Of a DNA stretch of 64,000 nucleotides, positions 1 to 8,527 are shown piece by piece (positions within the stretch are counted from its first letter, which is position 1; each line of letters opens with the position of its first letter). The position numbers and the translations under genes are program-made. This DNA is from Virgibacillus halotolerans (lineage in GTDB: Bacteria > Bacillota > Bacilli > Bacillales > Amphibacillaceae): assembly GCF_016908515.1 (NCBI RefSeq), contig NZ_JAFBEA010000003.1, positions 124,001 to 188,000 on the forward strand, read 5' to 3'. A model generated the notes under the pieces. It made no database searches. It was not told the DNA's origin and saw only the letters and a program-made list of their open reading frames with translations.

Positions 1-2
1 AT

Positions 3-374
3 ATACTTGTCGTTTTGCTGATTTCTATCGGTGTTATTTTTACAGTAGTTGCGGTGATTGGTGTACTTCGTTTACCTGATGTATATACAAGATCACACGC
101 TGCTACGAAGAGTACAACTTTTGGTGTCCTCTGTACATTATCAGGTGTCTTTCTTTATTTTTGGCTGATTGAGGGAGACTTTAATATCAAACTCCTTTTG
201 GGTATTGTTTTTCTGTTTATCACTGCGCCGATCGGTGGGCATATCATGGGTCGTGCAGCATACATTTCAGGTGTGAAGCCGAGCGAATTGACAGTGAAAG
301 ATGAATTGGAGGAAGTTGTGAAGCAAGCTAAAAAGGATAGAACTTCCCAAAAAATGAAAAGCGACGAAGATTAA
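3..374 (+). CDS. mnhG: Na+/H+ antiporter subunit MnhG/MrpG (5' end outside window)
   Basis: Small membrane subunit of the multi-subunit Mrp/Mnh monovalent cation/proton antiporter, which expels Na+ and supports pH and salt homeostasis. The reading frame is open to the left edge (codons before the TTG at 15 are hydrophobic), so the true start lies upstream. Three membrane segments are visible, with the family motif GVLRLPDVYTRSHAATK after the first, and a charged cytoplasmic tail rich in Lys/Glu. It is normally the last gene of the seven-gene mrp operon, which fits the change of gene content right after it. Confidence 0.9.
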   Translation: MLVVLLISIGVIFTVVAVIGVLRLPDVYTRSHAATKSTTFGVLCTLSGVFLYFWLIEGDFNIKLLLGIVFLFITAPIGGHIMGRAAYISGVKPSELTVKDELEEVVKQAKKDRTSQKMKSDED

Positions 375-410
375 ACCAATGAGATGAAATCATATTGCTT
401 AACTTTGAAT

Positions 411-470
411 AACAAGGGGATTGAGGCAATAACATTATTGTGTCCTTGAAGATGTAATTAAAGCGGATTA
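411..470 (+). promoter_or_regulatory. Candidate Na+-I (DUF1646-motif) riboswitch in the leader of the DUF1646 gene
   Basis: Between mnhG and the DUF1646 gene the RNA can form a two-tier hairpin: outer stem CAAGG (413-417) with CCTTG (444-448), inner stem CAATA (427-431) with TATTG (436-440), joined by an asymmetric internal loop (GGGATTGAGG opposite TGT) and followed by a purine-rich tail to about 470. A Na+-binding RNA class, the DUF1646 motif, is known to precede this gene family. I could not align to its consensus from memory, so the assignment rests on position, foldability and the neighbouring Na+ antiporter gene. Confidence 0.42.
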
Positions 471-535
471 TATTTATAATGGAGAGAGCAAATCATAAAA
501 GTGACATTACATATACTTTAAAGGAGAACATACTT

Positions 536-1582
536 ATGATTATTGGATTAACGATCATATTAGTGCTTGTACTATTTTTACCGTTTACGAAGATCGTCGA
601 ACGGAACCTGGAAGTGTTTTTATTCATTATGGGTGTTTTATCCGTATTGGTAAGCCAAGTATTAAATTGGGATCTGATAAATGAAGCTTTAATACACCCA
701 ATTAACATAACATTGGCAGTGCTCGTTGCGGGGCTGTTATTCAGATGGTTCCAGGATCCGATTGAAAAAGGTGTATTGGGATTAAGCAAAGCGATACCAT
801 ACCGCTTGTTTATTGCATTATTTGTAATTATTCTTGGATTAATCTCCAGTTTGATTACTGCCATCATTGCAGCAATTATTCTCGTTGCAGTTGTAGGCGT
901 TTTGAAAATGGATAAAAAGTCGGAAATTCGTCTGGTTGTTTTAGCGTGTTTTGCAATTGGTATGGGTGCTGCACTTACGCCGATTGGGGAGCCGCTTTCA
1001 ACTATTGTAGTAAGTAAATTAAATGAGGATTTCTTCTATTTACTGAAATTAATTGGTGTATATGTCATACCAGGTGTGATTGCCTTTGGTGTAATGGCTG
1101 CATTGATGGTGAAATCAAGAGATGAATCAGCTGCTATTTTGGCACAAAATAAATCAGCGTCCGATTCGGATTCAAATGCTGCCTCACAAACAGAATCCTA
1201 TGCAGAAATCATTATCCGCAGTTTGAAGATTTATTTGTTTGTTATGGCATTAACTTTTCTAGGGGCAGGATTCCAACCATTTATTGAAAGGTATTTACTC
1301 GATTTAAGTCCGCTAATTTTATATTGGATAAACATGATTTCAGCTGTGTTGGATAACGCTACACTAGCCGCGGCAGAAATTAGCCCTGTAATGAACGAGA
1401 CGACAATCAGAGATATTTTACTTGGGTTGCTTGTCAGTGGAGGAATGCTGATACCAGGAAACATTCCAAATATTATTGCTGCTGGAAAGCTGAAGATTAC
1501 AAGCATACAATATGCACGTTTTGCTGTACCAGTCGGCTTGGTTGCCATGGTATTGTATTTCATTGTTATTGTTCTGTTCTGA
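536..1582 (+). CDS. DUF1646 family membrane protein, probable cation transporter
   Basis: A 348-residue polytopic membrane protein with about ten hydrophobic segments and a hydrophilic Ser/Asp/Gln loop near residues 205-225. It matches the DUF1646 family, which is distantly related to NhaD-type ion transporters; GMGAALTPIGEPLST near the middle is a typical transporter-core motif. The start at 536 is chosen because AAGGAG (521-526) sits nine bases upstream; an in-frame start at 479 has no such site. It follows the Mrp subunit gene and a possible Na+-sensing leader, so Na+ or another monovalent cation is the likely substrate. The substrate itself is inferred. Confidence 0.75.
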   Translation: MIIGLTIILVLVLFLPFTKIVERNLEVFLFIMGVLSVLVSQVLNWDLINEALIHPINITLAVLVAGLLFRWFQDPIEKGVLGLSKAIPYRLFIALFVIILGLISSLITAIIAAIILVAVVGVLKMDKKSEIRLVVLACFAIGMGAALTPIGEPLSTIVVSKLNEDFFYLLKLIGVYVIPGVIAFGVMAALMVKSRDESAAILAQNKSASDSDSNAASQTESYAEIIIRSLKIYLFVMALTFLGAGFQPFIERYLLDLSPLILYWINMISAVLDNATLAAAEISPVMNETTIRDILLGLLVSGGMLIPGNIPNIIAAGKLKITSIQYARFAVPVGLVAMVLYFIVIVLF

Positions 1583-1604
1583 TTGGTTAATTTAGATGGC
1601 AAGT

Positions 1605-1640
1605 AAAAAAGGGATCTTCTGTGGAAGATCCCTTTTGCAC
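1605..1640. terminator. Bidirectional rho-independent terminator
   Basis: Nine-bp perfect stem GGGATCTTC/GAAGATCCC (1611-1619, 1624-1632) with a TGTG loop, A-tract on the left and T-tract on the right. It serves the convergent DUF1646 and FMN reductase genes. Confidence 0.9.
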
Positions 1641-1657
1641 TTTTAAAATAAAGCGAG

Positions 1658-2224
1658 TTAAATCGTAATGGCTGTATTCGTTTTGTGATAGAATTCAATA
1701 AAGTTATTTACAACTAAATCGAGGAATTCAATGGTTCCGTGATCCGTTATTTCACCAGCTTCATTCATTTTTTCATGAATGGATCCGATATATACTTCGT
1801 TTCCTGGAAGTAAGATCGGTGACAACGCCGGATTTGATAGTATATCTCTTAAGTGCATTTGTGCACGGACACTTCCAAGGACACCCATAGAAGAACCTAC
1901 AATGAATGCTGGTTTGTCTTTGATTGTAAGGTCGCCACCACGTGATAGCCAGTCAATGGCATTTTTCAACGCACCTGGAATGGAATAATTATATTCCGGA
2001 ACCGCAAATAATACTGCATCGGAATCTTTTACATCCGCTTTAAATTTATTTACATTTGCTGTTGGATCATTTTCAATGTCGATTGAAAACGTTTCAACGT
2101 CATTAATAAACACTGGGGTGATATCTAATTTATCTGCATAACGGTTTTTCATATATTCAACTAACTTTAAGTTATTTGATGTTGAACTCGTACTACCAAT
2201 AATTGCTTTAACGCTTATGGTCAT
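1658..2224 (-). CDS. NADPH-dependent FMN reductase family protein
   Basis: A 188-residue flavodoxin-fold oxidoreductase (NADPH_dep_FMN_red family), the group that includes azo- and quinone-reducing enzymes. The N-terminal phosphate-binding loop GSTSSTSNN follows the first beta strand, and PEYNYSIPGALKNAIDW at about residues 77-93 is the family signature contacting the flavin. Length is normal. The ATG at 2224 has GGGAG ten bases upstream. It is a cytosolic single-gene transcript sharing a bidirectional terminator with the DUF1646 gene. Physiological substrate unknown; quinone or azo dye reduction is only inferred. Confidence 0.85.
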   Translation of the reverse strand: MTISVKAIIGSTSSTSNNLKLVEYMKNRYADKLDITPVFINDVETFSIDIENDPTANVNKFKADVKDSDAVLFAVPEYNYSIPGALKNAIDWLSRGGDLTIKDKPAFIVGSSMGVLGSVRAQMHLRDILSNPALSPILLPGNEVYIGSIHEKMNEAGEITDHGTIEFLDLVVNNFIEFYHKTNTAITI

Positions 2225-2345
2225 GTTTGTAAAACTCCCTTTTTATTATAATTAATAACCAACTTACATAATATAATGTCTTCTTGTTTGATTCAACTAA
2301 TTTGCCTAGTATATTGTAAATGACATAAAACAATGCCAAATTAAT

Positions 2346-2380
2346 TTAACACTTTAGCGTAGTGGGGGACTGTCCCCCAC
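2346..2380. repeat. REP-like element 1 (single palindrome with half spacer)
   Basis: Perfect 19-bp palindrome GTGGGGGACTGTCCCCCAC (2362-2380) preceded by the family spacer segment AACACTTTAGCGTAG. It lies in the divergent region between the FMN reductase gene and brnQ. Confidence 0.85.
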
Positions 2381-2494
2381 TAATATATTGCATTCTAGAT
2401 GAAAAAATAGTATGATGGTTTTTCATTGATATATTGCATATGACGCTTAATGATATCAACTATAGAATCTTACATCATAGGGAGTTTGGATTGC

Positions 2495-3850
2495 ATGAAG
2501 GATAAACTGGGATTTTCGTCTTATTTCGTAGTAGGGGTCATGTTGTTTGCCTTGTTTTTTGGAGCGGGAAACCTGATATTTCCGGCACAGCTTGGTCAAT
2601 ATGCAGGAACAAATTTATGGCCGGCAGTGATCGGATTTTTGATTACGGGCGTGGGGTTACCATTTCTTGGAATCCTAGCAATGGGATTCTCTGGGAGTCG
2701 TAACCTGCAGGAATTAGCGGGTCGCGTTCATCCAATTTATGGAATTATCTTTACTGCGCTTCTCTACTTAACCATTGGACCGTTTTTCGCCGCACCACGT
2801 ACAGGTGCTGTAGCGTATGATATTGGTATTGCGCCATTTTTAGGAGAGAGTTTTGAAGGAGTAGGGTTAATCGTGTTCACATTATTGTTTTTTGCTGTGA
2901 CACTGTGGCTTTCATTAAACCCTACCAAGATTGTAGACCGCGTTGGAAAAATATTATCGCCAGGAATTATTATCCTGTTGCTTGCTTTACTTGTTATGGT
3001 CATTGTGAAACCTATGGGTGCGATTGAAGCGCCGCAAGATGCCTATGCAGGCGGTGCATTCATGAAAGGTTTCACAGAAGGATATAACACGATGGATGCA
3101 TTAGCATCTCTTGTATTTGGGATTATCGTTATCAATGCCATACATGCGCTTGGTGTAAAGTCTACGCGTGGCGTACTTGTTGCAACAGCAAAATCAGGCA
3201 TTGTAGCTATTGCGTTTCTTGGTATACTTTATACTGGAATAGCTTATTTGGGAGCAACGAGTACGGAAGCAGTTGGACTTTTTGATACAGGTGGGCCTGT
3301 TCTTGGCAGTGCTGCATCCCATTATTTTGGAATGACAGGGTCTATCATGCTGACGATTGTTATCATACTTGCCTGTTTAACGACAAGTATTGGATTGATG
3401 ACAGCTTGCGCTGAATACTTCCATACACTATTTCCAAAGATTAGCTATAAAATATTTGTATCTTTCTTTACAACCATGACGTTTGTCGTTGCAAACTTTG
3501 GATTAGCAAACATTATTAATTACTCGATTCCGGTATTAATGTTCCTTTATCCACTTGCGATTGTTTTAATGCTTTTGACATTTCTATCACCGTTATTCAA
3601 TCATTCGCGAATTGTTTATGTTTCGGCAACAGTTGTTACATTTATGATTAGTATTATTGATGGCGTAAAGACATTTTGTGAGCTTTTCGAAATGGAATAT
3701 TTCGGCTGGTTGGCACCTATTGTATCTTTCTATGAAGAAGTCTTGCCGCTTTATAGTGAAGGTCTTGGTTGGCTCTTGCCTGTTGTGATTGTGATTGCAA
3801 TTACAGGGGTGATCGTCCACCTGCAAAGGCCGTCTGAAGTTCGTGCTTAA
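2495..3850 (+). CDS. brnQ: Branched-chain amino acid carrier BrnQ
   Basis: Sodium-coupled uptake of leucine, isoleucine and valine (LIVCS family), 451 residues with about twelve membrane segments. The N-terminus MKDKLGFSSYFVVGVMLFAL followed by FFGAGNLIFPAQLG is the family hallmark. The start at 2495 has AGGGAG (2479-2484) ten bases upstream and gives the normal length; an earlier in-frame start at 2450 adds an atypical extension. It is convergent with a GntR regulator gene and shares its terminator. No T-box or other amino-acid-sensing leader is visible upstream. Confidence 0.93.
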   Translation: MKDKLGFSSYFVVGVMLFALFFGAGNLIFPAQLGQYAGTNLWPAVIGFLITGVGLPFLGILAMGFSGSRNLQELAGRVHPIYGIIFTALLYLTIGPFFAAPRTGAVAYDIGIAPFLGESFEGVGLIVFTLLFFAVTLWLSLNPTKIVDRVGKILSPGIIILLLALLVMVIVKPMGAIEAPQDAYAGGAFMKGFTEGYNTMDALASLVFGIIVINAIHALGVKSTRGVLVATAKSGIVAIAFLGILYTGIAYLGATSTEAVGLFDTGGPVLGSAASHYFGMTGSIMLTIVIILACLTTSIGLMTACAEYFHTLFPKISYKIFVSFFTTMTFVVANFGLANIINYSIPVLMFLYPLAIVLMLLTFLSPLFNHSRIVYVSATVVTFMISIIDGVKTFCELFEMEYFGWLAPIVSFYEEVLPLYSEGLGWLLPVVIVIAITGVIVHLQRPSEVRA

Positions 3851-3893
3851 AAAAATCCGGTTTTCCCATAAATTAGTGGGGAACCGGATTTTT
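3851..3893. terminator. Bidirectional terminator
   Basis: Twelve-bp stem AAAAATCCGGTT/AACCGGATTTTT extended by CCC/GGG, with A- and T-tracts on the flanks. It serves convergent brnQ and the GntR gene. Confidence 0.9.
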
Positions 3894-3897
3894 AATG

Positions 3898-4563
3898 TTA
3901 TTCAGGCTTTTTAGTAGAACGAAATTCGTCGATGGCTCGAAGCCAATTTTTTCGCATGACAGAGGAGACCTCTGTGACATTTTTTTCTTTCATTAATTGA
4001 ATGATTATATCGTGTTCGGCTATGGACTTTTCGGTTAAAATGATCGAGTTATGGAAAAATAATCTTCTAACATGTGCTTGCAGTTGTTCGATCATCGTAG
4101 GAATATAAGGATTGTTTGCGGTATCCACAATAATTTGATGGAATTCCTCATCGCTTTTCAATGCGGAGAAATAATTTTCTGACCGGATGTCCGCTGCAAA
4201 TCGTTGATTCGTATTTTCAAGCAATGTAAGTGTATCAACTGTTAGATGAGCGATTGCCAGCTCAGCTGATAATGCTTGCAATGCGGCTAAAGGAGGAAGC
4301 AAGTCGTTAATTGATTCCTTTTCTATCTCTGTTACTTGTGTTGCCTTGCCGGGGAACAATTGAACAAATCCCTGTGCTTCTAGTAACTGCAAGGACTCTC
4401 GGATGGGGGTTCTGCTAACACCTAGGGCCTCCGCGAGCTCACTGTCATTTAACTTTTCACCTGGACGTAAAGTTCCATCAATGATCCATTGTTGTAATTG
4501 GTTAAATGCACTTTCTTTTGCAGACTTTCGAACTGGTTTCAAGTGATCAGCAGGTATCGGCAT
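3898..4563 (-). CDS. GntR family regulator, FCD (FadR-like) subfamily
   Basis: A 221-residue transcription factor: winged helix-turn-helix at about residues 14-75 (GEKLNDSELAEALGVSRTPI then RESLQLLEAQG) and an all-helical FCD ligand domain at about 85-210. The FCD metal ligands are visible as D/H residues in SDEEFHQII, QAHVRRLFFH and EHDIIIQL. Regulators of this type usually bind a carboxylic acid and control a nearby catabolic or transport gene. Here a promoter with a GTATAC palindrome in its -35 suggests autoregulation. The effector is unknown; brnQ next door is convergent, so control of it is not implied. Confidence 0.9.
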   Translation of the reverse strand: MPIPADHLKPVRKSAKESAFNQLQQWIIDGTLRPGEKLNDSELAEALGVSRTPIRESLQLLEAQGFVQLFPGKATQVTEIEKESINDLLPPLAALQALSAELAIAHLTVDTLTLLENTNQRFAADIRSENYFSALKSDEEFHQIIVDTANNPYIPTMIEQLQAHVRRLFFHNSIILTEKSIAEHDIIIQLMKEKNVTEVSSVMRKNWLRAIDEFRSTKKPE

Positions 4564-4587
4564 GATAATTCACCTTCCCTTAGTAAT

Positions 4588-4616
4588 ATTTTACAGCAAC
4601 TATATATAGTATACAA
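4588..4616 (-). promoter_or_regulatory. Promoter of the GntR gene with overlapping GTATAC operator
   Basis: On the minus strand TTGTAT (4611-4616), 17 bases, TAAAAT (4588-4593). The -35 overlaps the palindrome GTATAC, the core of many FCD-GntR operators, which predicts self-repression. Confidence 0.65.
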
Positions 4617-4738
4617 TATATTACGAAAAGTGTCATGCACGATTAGTTTGCAGGGTAAGAATGAATTTGTCTCATGGGCAAGCGTATTGGCATATGATGG
4701 TATGACCTTAATTTCCTGTGATAGGAAGGAGACTTGTT

Positions 4739-5131
4739 ATGTATTATCACTGCCCGCTTTATTTCTTTCCTACTTATCTACAAAACTATCCACCTTACTA
4801 TGCTCCGCAGTTATCACCAGTGCGTCAATATCCTCCGGTAGATACAAAGATATTGTCACAATCTGCGAAAACATTTAAGACACTTTTAAAGCAGGGTGAA
4901 CTTCTTATAGATAAGTTTGCTGACAGAGAATTTTCTCATCAGATGATGGATGCGGCACAAAAAGGGGAACAAACAGAGGTGGATCGTTTAATTCAATCCG
5001 TCGAAGGGGTAACCGTTCCAGTTAAAGTTCGCTATACACCATCAGGCGTTCAAATTGATATTACCGCTCCTCAAGAAGGGGAAGGGAAGGACTGCTGTAC
5101 CTTAACAATTACCCTGAAATGGGGATCCTGA
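4739..5131 (+). CDS. Uncharacterised small protein with Tyr/Pro-rich N-terminus
   Basis: A 130-residue protein I do not recognise by function. The start at 4739 follows AGGAAGGAG (4723-4731) by seven bases. The first 35 residues are rich in Tyr, Pro and Phe, as in some spore-coat or surface proteins. A charged helical stretch follows (residues about 40-85: SQSAKTFKTLLKQGELLIDK, then DAAQKGEQTEVDRLIQSV), then a beta-rich end carrying a Cys pair (DCCTLTITLKW). No signal peptide or membrane segment is visible. It is flanked by its own terminator. A sporulation-related role is a guess from composition only. Confidence 0.7.
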   Translation: MYYHCPLYFFPTYLQNYPPYYAPQLSPVRQYPPVDTKILSQSAKTFKTLLKQGELLIDKFADREFSHQMMDAAQKGEQTEVDRLIQSVEGVTVPVKVRYTPSGVQIDITAPQEGEGKDCCTLTITLKWGS

Positions 5132-5135
5132 ATAG

Positions 5136-5165
5136 CGAAAGCCCCTCTATAAGGGGCTTTTGCTG
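5136..5165 (+). terminator. Terminator after the Tyr/Pro-rich protein
   Basis: Stem AAAGCCCC/GGGGCTTT with a seven-base loop, followed by T-rich sequence. Confidence 0.8.
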
Positions 5166-5235
5166 TAAGGAAGTGAAACATAAACCTATTACAGAGGCGA
5201 ACGGGCGCTTTACGTCGATTCCCGAATCACTATTC

Positions 5236-6051
5236 CTATTTGCTATTGCCAAACTGATTATATGCTCCATGCATGACTGGACCAACGTATGCATTCATTT
5301 TCCAGCCATGAGCAATTGCTGCAGTAACAAAATCCTTCGCCGCGATAACTGCGTCTTCCACAGATTTCCCATTTGCTAGATTTGCGGTGATCGCAGCTGC
5401 AAATGTACATCCGGCACCATGGTTATTGGTTGTGTTCAGTTTATCCTTTTCAAGCAGGATAAATTCACTTCCATCATAAAATAGATCAACGGCTTTTTCA
5501 TGATCAAGCGCCTTCCCGCCTTTAATGACGACATTTTTAGCTCCAAGCTCATGAATTTTTACCGCTGCTTCTTTCATGCCATCAATTGTTTTAAGTGGGC
5601 CTGTTCTCGCAAGTTGTCCCGCCTCGAATAAATTAGGTGTTGCGATCGTTGCCCGTGGAATAAGCAATTCGCGCATTGCATCCGTGTTTTCTGGTTGCAA
5701 TACTTCATCTTCGCCTTTGCACACCATTACGGGATCAATGACAATATTGTTTAGTTTATATTCATCCATTTTTCTAGCACCAAGTTCGATAATCTCGACT
5801 GAGCCGAGCATCCCGGTTTTCATAGCATCGACACCAATGGATAAAATCGTGCTTAATTGTTTCTCTACTGCATCCACATCGATTGGAAATACATCGTGAC
5901 TCCAACCATTATCCGGGTCCATTGTTACAATGGAGGTAAGAGCATTCATGCCATACACACCATATTCCTGAAATGTTTTTAGATCTGCTTGTATACCTGC
6001 ACCACCACTTGAATCAGATCCTGCAAGTGTTAATGTTTTTTTCATCGGCAT
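5236..6051 (-). CDS. pdxK: Pyridoxine/pyridoxal/pyridoxamine kinase (PdxK, ThiD-like)
   Basis: Phosphorylates B6 vitamers in the pyridoxal-5'-phosphate salvage pathway; ThiD-family ribokinase fold, 271 residues. TLAGSDSSGGAGIQADLKTF at the N-terminus and NNHGAGCTFAAA near residue 210 (anion hole with the catalytic Cys of the PdxK/ThiD group) are clear, and the sequence closely follows Bacillus subtilis PdxK over its whole length. The start at 6051 has GGAGGG seven bases upstream; an in-frame start at 6066 lies upstream of that site. It is divergent from the VOC gene. A minor HMP kinase activity in thiamine synthesis cannot be excluded. Confidence 0.92.
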   Translation of the reverse strand: MPMKKTLTLAGSDSSGGAGIQADLKTFQEYGVYGMNALTSIVTMDPDNGWSHDVFPIDVDAVEKQLSTILSIGVDAMKTGMLGSVEIIELGARKMDEYKLNNIVIDPVMVCKGEDEVLQPENTDAMRELLIPRATIATPNLFEAGQLARTGPLKTIDGMKEAAVKIHELGAKNVVIKGGKALDHEKAVDLFYDGSEFILLEKDKLNTTNNHGAGCTFAAAITANLANGKSVEDAVIAAKDFVTAAIAHGWKMNAYVGPVMHGAYNQFGNSK

Positions 6052-6133
6052 AAAAATTCCCTCCAACTGTTATTTATATTAAAGTATCTATGAATAGGAT
6101 ATAATATTTATGAAGCTAGGGAAAGCATTATTT

Positions 6134-6146
6134 GGGGACAGTCCCC
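6134..6146. repeat. REP-like element 2 (single core)
   Basis: Core GGGGACAGTCCCC in the divergent pdxK/VOC region. It ends seven bases before the ribosome site AAGGAGG of the VOC gene, so it forms part of that mRNA's leader. Confidence 0.8.
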
Positions 6147-6164
6147 GAAAAGGAGGCAGATTTA

Positions 6165-6578
6165 ATGGGAAATATCAATCAAAAAGTACATCCATTTCTT
6201 ATGTTTGAAGGACAGGCAGAAGCAGCCATGAATGCATATACATCTATTTTTGACGACTCAGAAATTGTAAGTATAACACGCTATGGAGCGGATGAGGCTG
6301 GTGATGAAGGGACAGTCATGCAAGCCGTCTTCTCCATTAAAGGACAGGAGTTTATGTGCAGCGACAGTTATGTGAAGCATAACTTTACTTTCACTCCTTC
6401 CATATCTTTGTTTGTAACATTTGATTCAGAGGAAGAGATTGACCGCGTTTTTGAGGAACTGGCAGCAGATGGCAATGTGTTTATGCCGCTGGATGTTTAT
6501 CCATTTAGTGATAAATTCGGCTGGGTAGGCGATGCGTTTGGGGTTACTTGGCAATTGAGTCTTATAAAAAAGGAATAG
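6165..6578 (+). CDS. VOC superfamily protein, PhnB-like
   Basis: A 137-residue single-domain vicinal-oxygen-chelate fold protein of the PhnB/'3-demethylubiquinone methyltransferase-like' group (Pfam 06983 type): HPFLMFEGQAEAAMNAYTSI at the start, FDSEEEIDRVFEELAADG in the middle and FGWVGDAFGVTWQL at the end. Members are dimeric metal-dependent or non-catalytic proteins of mostly unknown substrate. The ATG at 6165 follows AAGGAGG by seven bases; an in-frame TTG at 6132 would run through the REP-like palindrome and is unlikely to be used. Confidence 0.8.
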   Translation: MGNINQKVHPFLMFEGQAEAAMNAYTSIFDDSEIVSITRYGADEAGDEGTVMQAVFSIKGQEFMCSDSYVKHNFTFTPSISLFVTFDSEEEIDRVFEELAADGNVFMPLDVYPFSDKFGWVGDAFGVTWQLSLIKKE

Positions 6579-6641
6579 ACGAAACAACGGTCGTTGAGCG
6601 GAATGAAACCCCTTTTGGACGTTGTTTATCTCCGCGGCGTT

Positions 6642-6690
6642 ACTACTACACCCGCCTCTTCAAGTGGGTGTAGTAGTTGCGCTTATTTTT
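6642..6690 (+). terminator. Possible terminator after the VOC gene
   Basis: Twelve-bp perfect inverted repeat ACTACTACACCC/GGGTGTAGTAGT (6642-6653, 6666-6677) with a 12-base loop. The following T-tract is short and interrupted, so termination strength is uncertain. Confidence 0.5.
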
Positions 6691-6740
6691 GTGTAACGCG
6701 GATGGTGAATAGTTTTCTAATGTGAACGGATCATCTGCGT

Positions 6741-7811
6741 TTAAAACCCCTGAGAGATATTACGAATTTGACTAACGATGTCAGAGATGATTTGGTCAGC
6801 AGATTTGTTTTGACTAAGGCGCGTATTTTGACCGGACCAAAGTGACATATATTCTGGTTTGTTCTGTTTGGCGGCTTCCTTTCGAATAGCATTTGTCATT
6901 GTATTCTGGATAGGGTAGTCAGGTAATTGTTGTTCATGTTGTTTCATGCTTGTGATAAATTTATTCTCGACACCTCTCGCTGGTTTCCCACTGAATGCGG
7001 AGGTCATAACAGGCCCGTCTTCTGCGCTATTCAATATTGCTTCTTTATGTTGCTTCTTTGCGCCGCTTTCAACACTGGTGACAAAAGCTGTTCCCATCTG
7101 TACACCTTGCGCTCCTAATATCACTGAGGCTAATACGCCACGCCCGTCCATAATACCACCGGCAGCAATAACAGGAATATTTACTCGGTCAACTACTTGG
7201 GGAACAAGAGCAACTGTACCAATCATCGCTTTTTCAAATGATCCATTAAAAGTTCCACGGTGTCCACCAGCTTCACTGCCTTGGACAACAACCATGTCCA
7301 TACCACTTGCTTCATTCATGATAGCCTCTTCCACGGTTGTTGCTGTCCCAATCAAAATTTTATTTGCTGCTTTTAATTTTTGAATCATCTCTTTAGATGG
7401 GATGCCGAAAGTGAAACTAATGACTGGTACATTTTCCTCCAGAAGCACATCTATTTGTTCTGCGAATAATGTTGATGGAGTGTCCTCAGATATAGAAACG
7501 GGTGCAACACCTAATTCCTTTCTAATCGGTGACAGTAAATCATTGGTTTGGTCAATATAATCTTGTTTTGTTTCTGGGTACTCGGGATTAAACACATTCA
7601 CCCCAAAAGGTTGAGTGGTTAGTTTATGAATGGCACGAATGGTATGCCTCATATCTTCGGCACGCATATATCCAGCACCTACATTTCCTAATCCACCGGC
7701 ATTGGAAACTGCAGCAACTAATTCAGGAGTAGTTATACCTCCGGCCATACCCGCTTGAATAATAGGGTATTTGATTTTTAGCTGATCTGTTAATTGATTG
7801 CTATTCCACAT
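6741..7811 (-). CDS. Nitronate monooxygenase (2-nitropropane dioxygenase family)
   Basis: FMN-dependent TIM-barrel enzyme that oxidises propionate-3-nitronate and other nitronates, a detoxification reaction; 356 residues. Family features: KYPIIQAGMAGGITTPELVA at the N-terminus, the QGSEAGGHRG segment around residue 180 with the active-site His region, and IAAGGIMDGRG for phosphate binding of FMN. The ATG at 7811 has AGGAGG seven bases upstream. It is monocistronic, and cytosolic because no signal sequence is seen. Confidence 0.9.
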   Translation of the reverse strand: MWNSNQLTDQLKIKYPIIQAGMAGGITTPELVAAVSNAGGLGNVGAGYMRAEDMRHTIRAIHKLTTQPFGVNVFNPEYPETKQDYIDQTNDLLSPIRKELGVAPVSISEDTPSTLFAEQIDVLLEENVPVISFTFGIPSKEMIQKLKAANKILIGTATTVEEAIMNEASGMDMVVVQGSEAGGHRGTFNGSFEKAMIGTVALVPQVVDRVNIPVIAAGGIMDGRGVLASVILGAQGVQMGTAFVTSVESGAKKQHKEAILNSAEDGPVMTSAFSGKPARGVENKFITSMKQHEQQLPDYPIQNTMTNAIRKEAAKQNKPEYMSLWSGQNTRLSQNKSADQIISDIVSQIRNISQGF

Positions 7812-8019
7812 TTATTATCCTCCTGATCAAAATTTCATTGCTTCTATATCTATGTTAACGATTACGAAGCATCGTGTAAAATAAAAATTAATGTTATTGT
7901 ATAAATAATGCGAAAAATATGCCGAAATACGAACCAATCTTATTTATAGCAAGTAAGCATTGCAAAATCTATTATTATCGAATTTTACTTTGTTGTTAAA
8001 AATGGAGAGGAGTAATATA

Positions 8020-8472
8020 ATGGTTCATTTTCGAAGCGCAAGAGAAGAAGATGTGTCGGCAATTGTTAAATTACTTGCTGATGATGAACTGGGAGCTACG
8101 CGTGAGCGTTATGTAGAAAAGCTGCCTATTGAATATTTTGAAGCGTTTGCAGAAATCGAACTGCAAAGGGGTAACCAGATTATCGTAGCTGTAGAAGACT
8201 CATCCATTATTGGCTGTCTCCAATTAACGATTATTCCGGGTTTGGCAAGGCTGGGTATGAAAAGGGCACAAATTGAAGCTGTACGTATTGATAGAGCGTA
8301 TCGCGGTGAGGGGATAGGAGAAGCATTGTTCAAAGAAGCTATTTGCATCGCGAAGTCTGAGGAATGTGGCCTGGTGCAATTGACCACTGATAAGCAAAGG
8401 GAAGATGCCCATCGCTTTTATGATCGGTTAGGATTCGTAGCAAGTCATGAGGGGATGAAGTTGATTTTTTAA
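8020..8472 (+). CDS. GNAT family N-acetyltransferase
   Basis: A 150-residue acetyl-CoA-dependent N-acetyltransferase. Motif A, which binds the acetyl-CoA pyrophosphate, is RIDRAYRGEGIGEALFKEA (RGEGIG). Motif B is near DAHRFYDRLGF, with the usual late Tyr. The ATG at 8020 has GGAGAGGAG seven bases upstream; an in-frame TTG at 7960 lacks a site. Acceptor unknown: amino acids, amines, antibiotics and protein N-termini are all possible. Confidence 0.88.
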   Translation: MVHFRSAREEDVSAIVKLLADDELGATRERYVEKLPIEYFEAFAEIELQRGNQIIVAVEDSSIIGCLQLTIIPGLARLGMKRAQIEAVRIDRAYRGEGIGEALFKEAICIAKSEECGLVQLTTDKQREDAHRFYDRLGFVASHEGMKLIF

Positions 8473-8527
8473 CATTAAGTATTTTTAGGGACCGCCCATT
8501 TCTAACATTGAATGAACGGTGTCATGA

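Noticed and set aside
1658-1698. Long minus-strand frame 1231-1698 overlapping DUF1646 and the FMN reductase end
   Set aside because: Antisense shadow, with no start signal.
2225-2494. T-box or leucine-sensing leader before brnQ
   Set aside because: No T-box sequence, specifier loop or terminator/antiterminator pair is visible.
6309-6318. GGGACAGTC inside the VOC gene, and AGGGACAGT inside the ABC-2 permease gene near 40197
   Set aside because: Partial matches in well-conserved coding sequence, no palindrome completion; chance.
8487-8500. AGGGACCGCCCA between the GNAT and response-regulator genes as another REP-like relic
   Set aside because: Too degenerate (two or more core changes) and no spacer.
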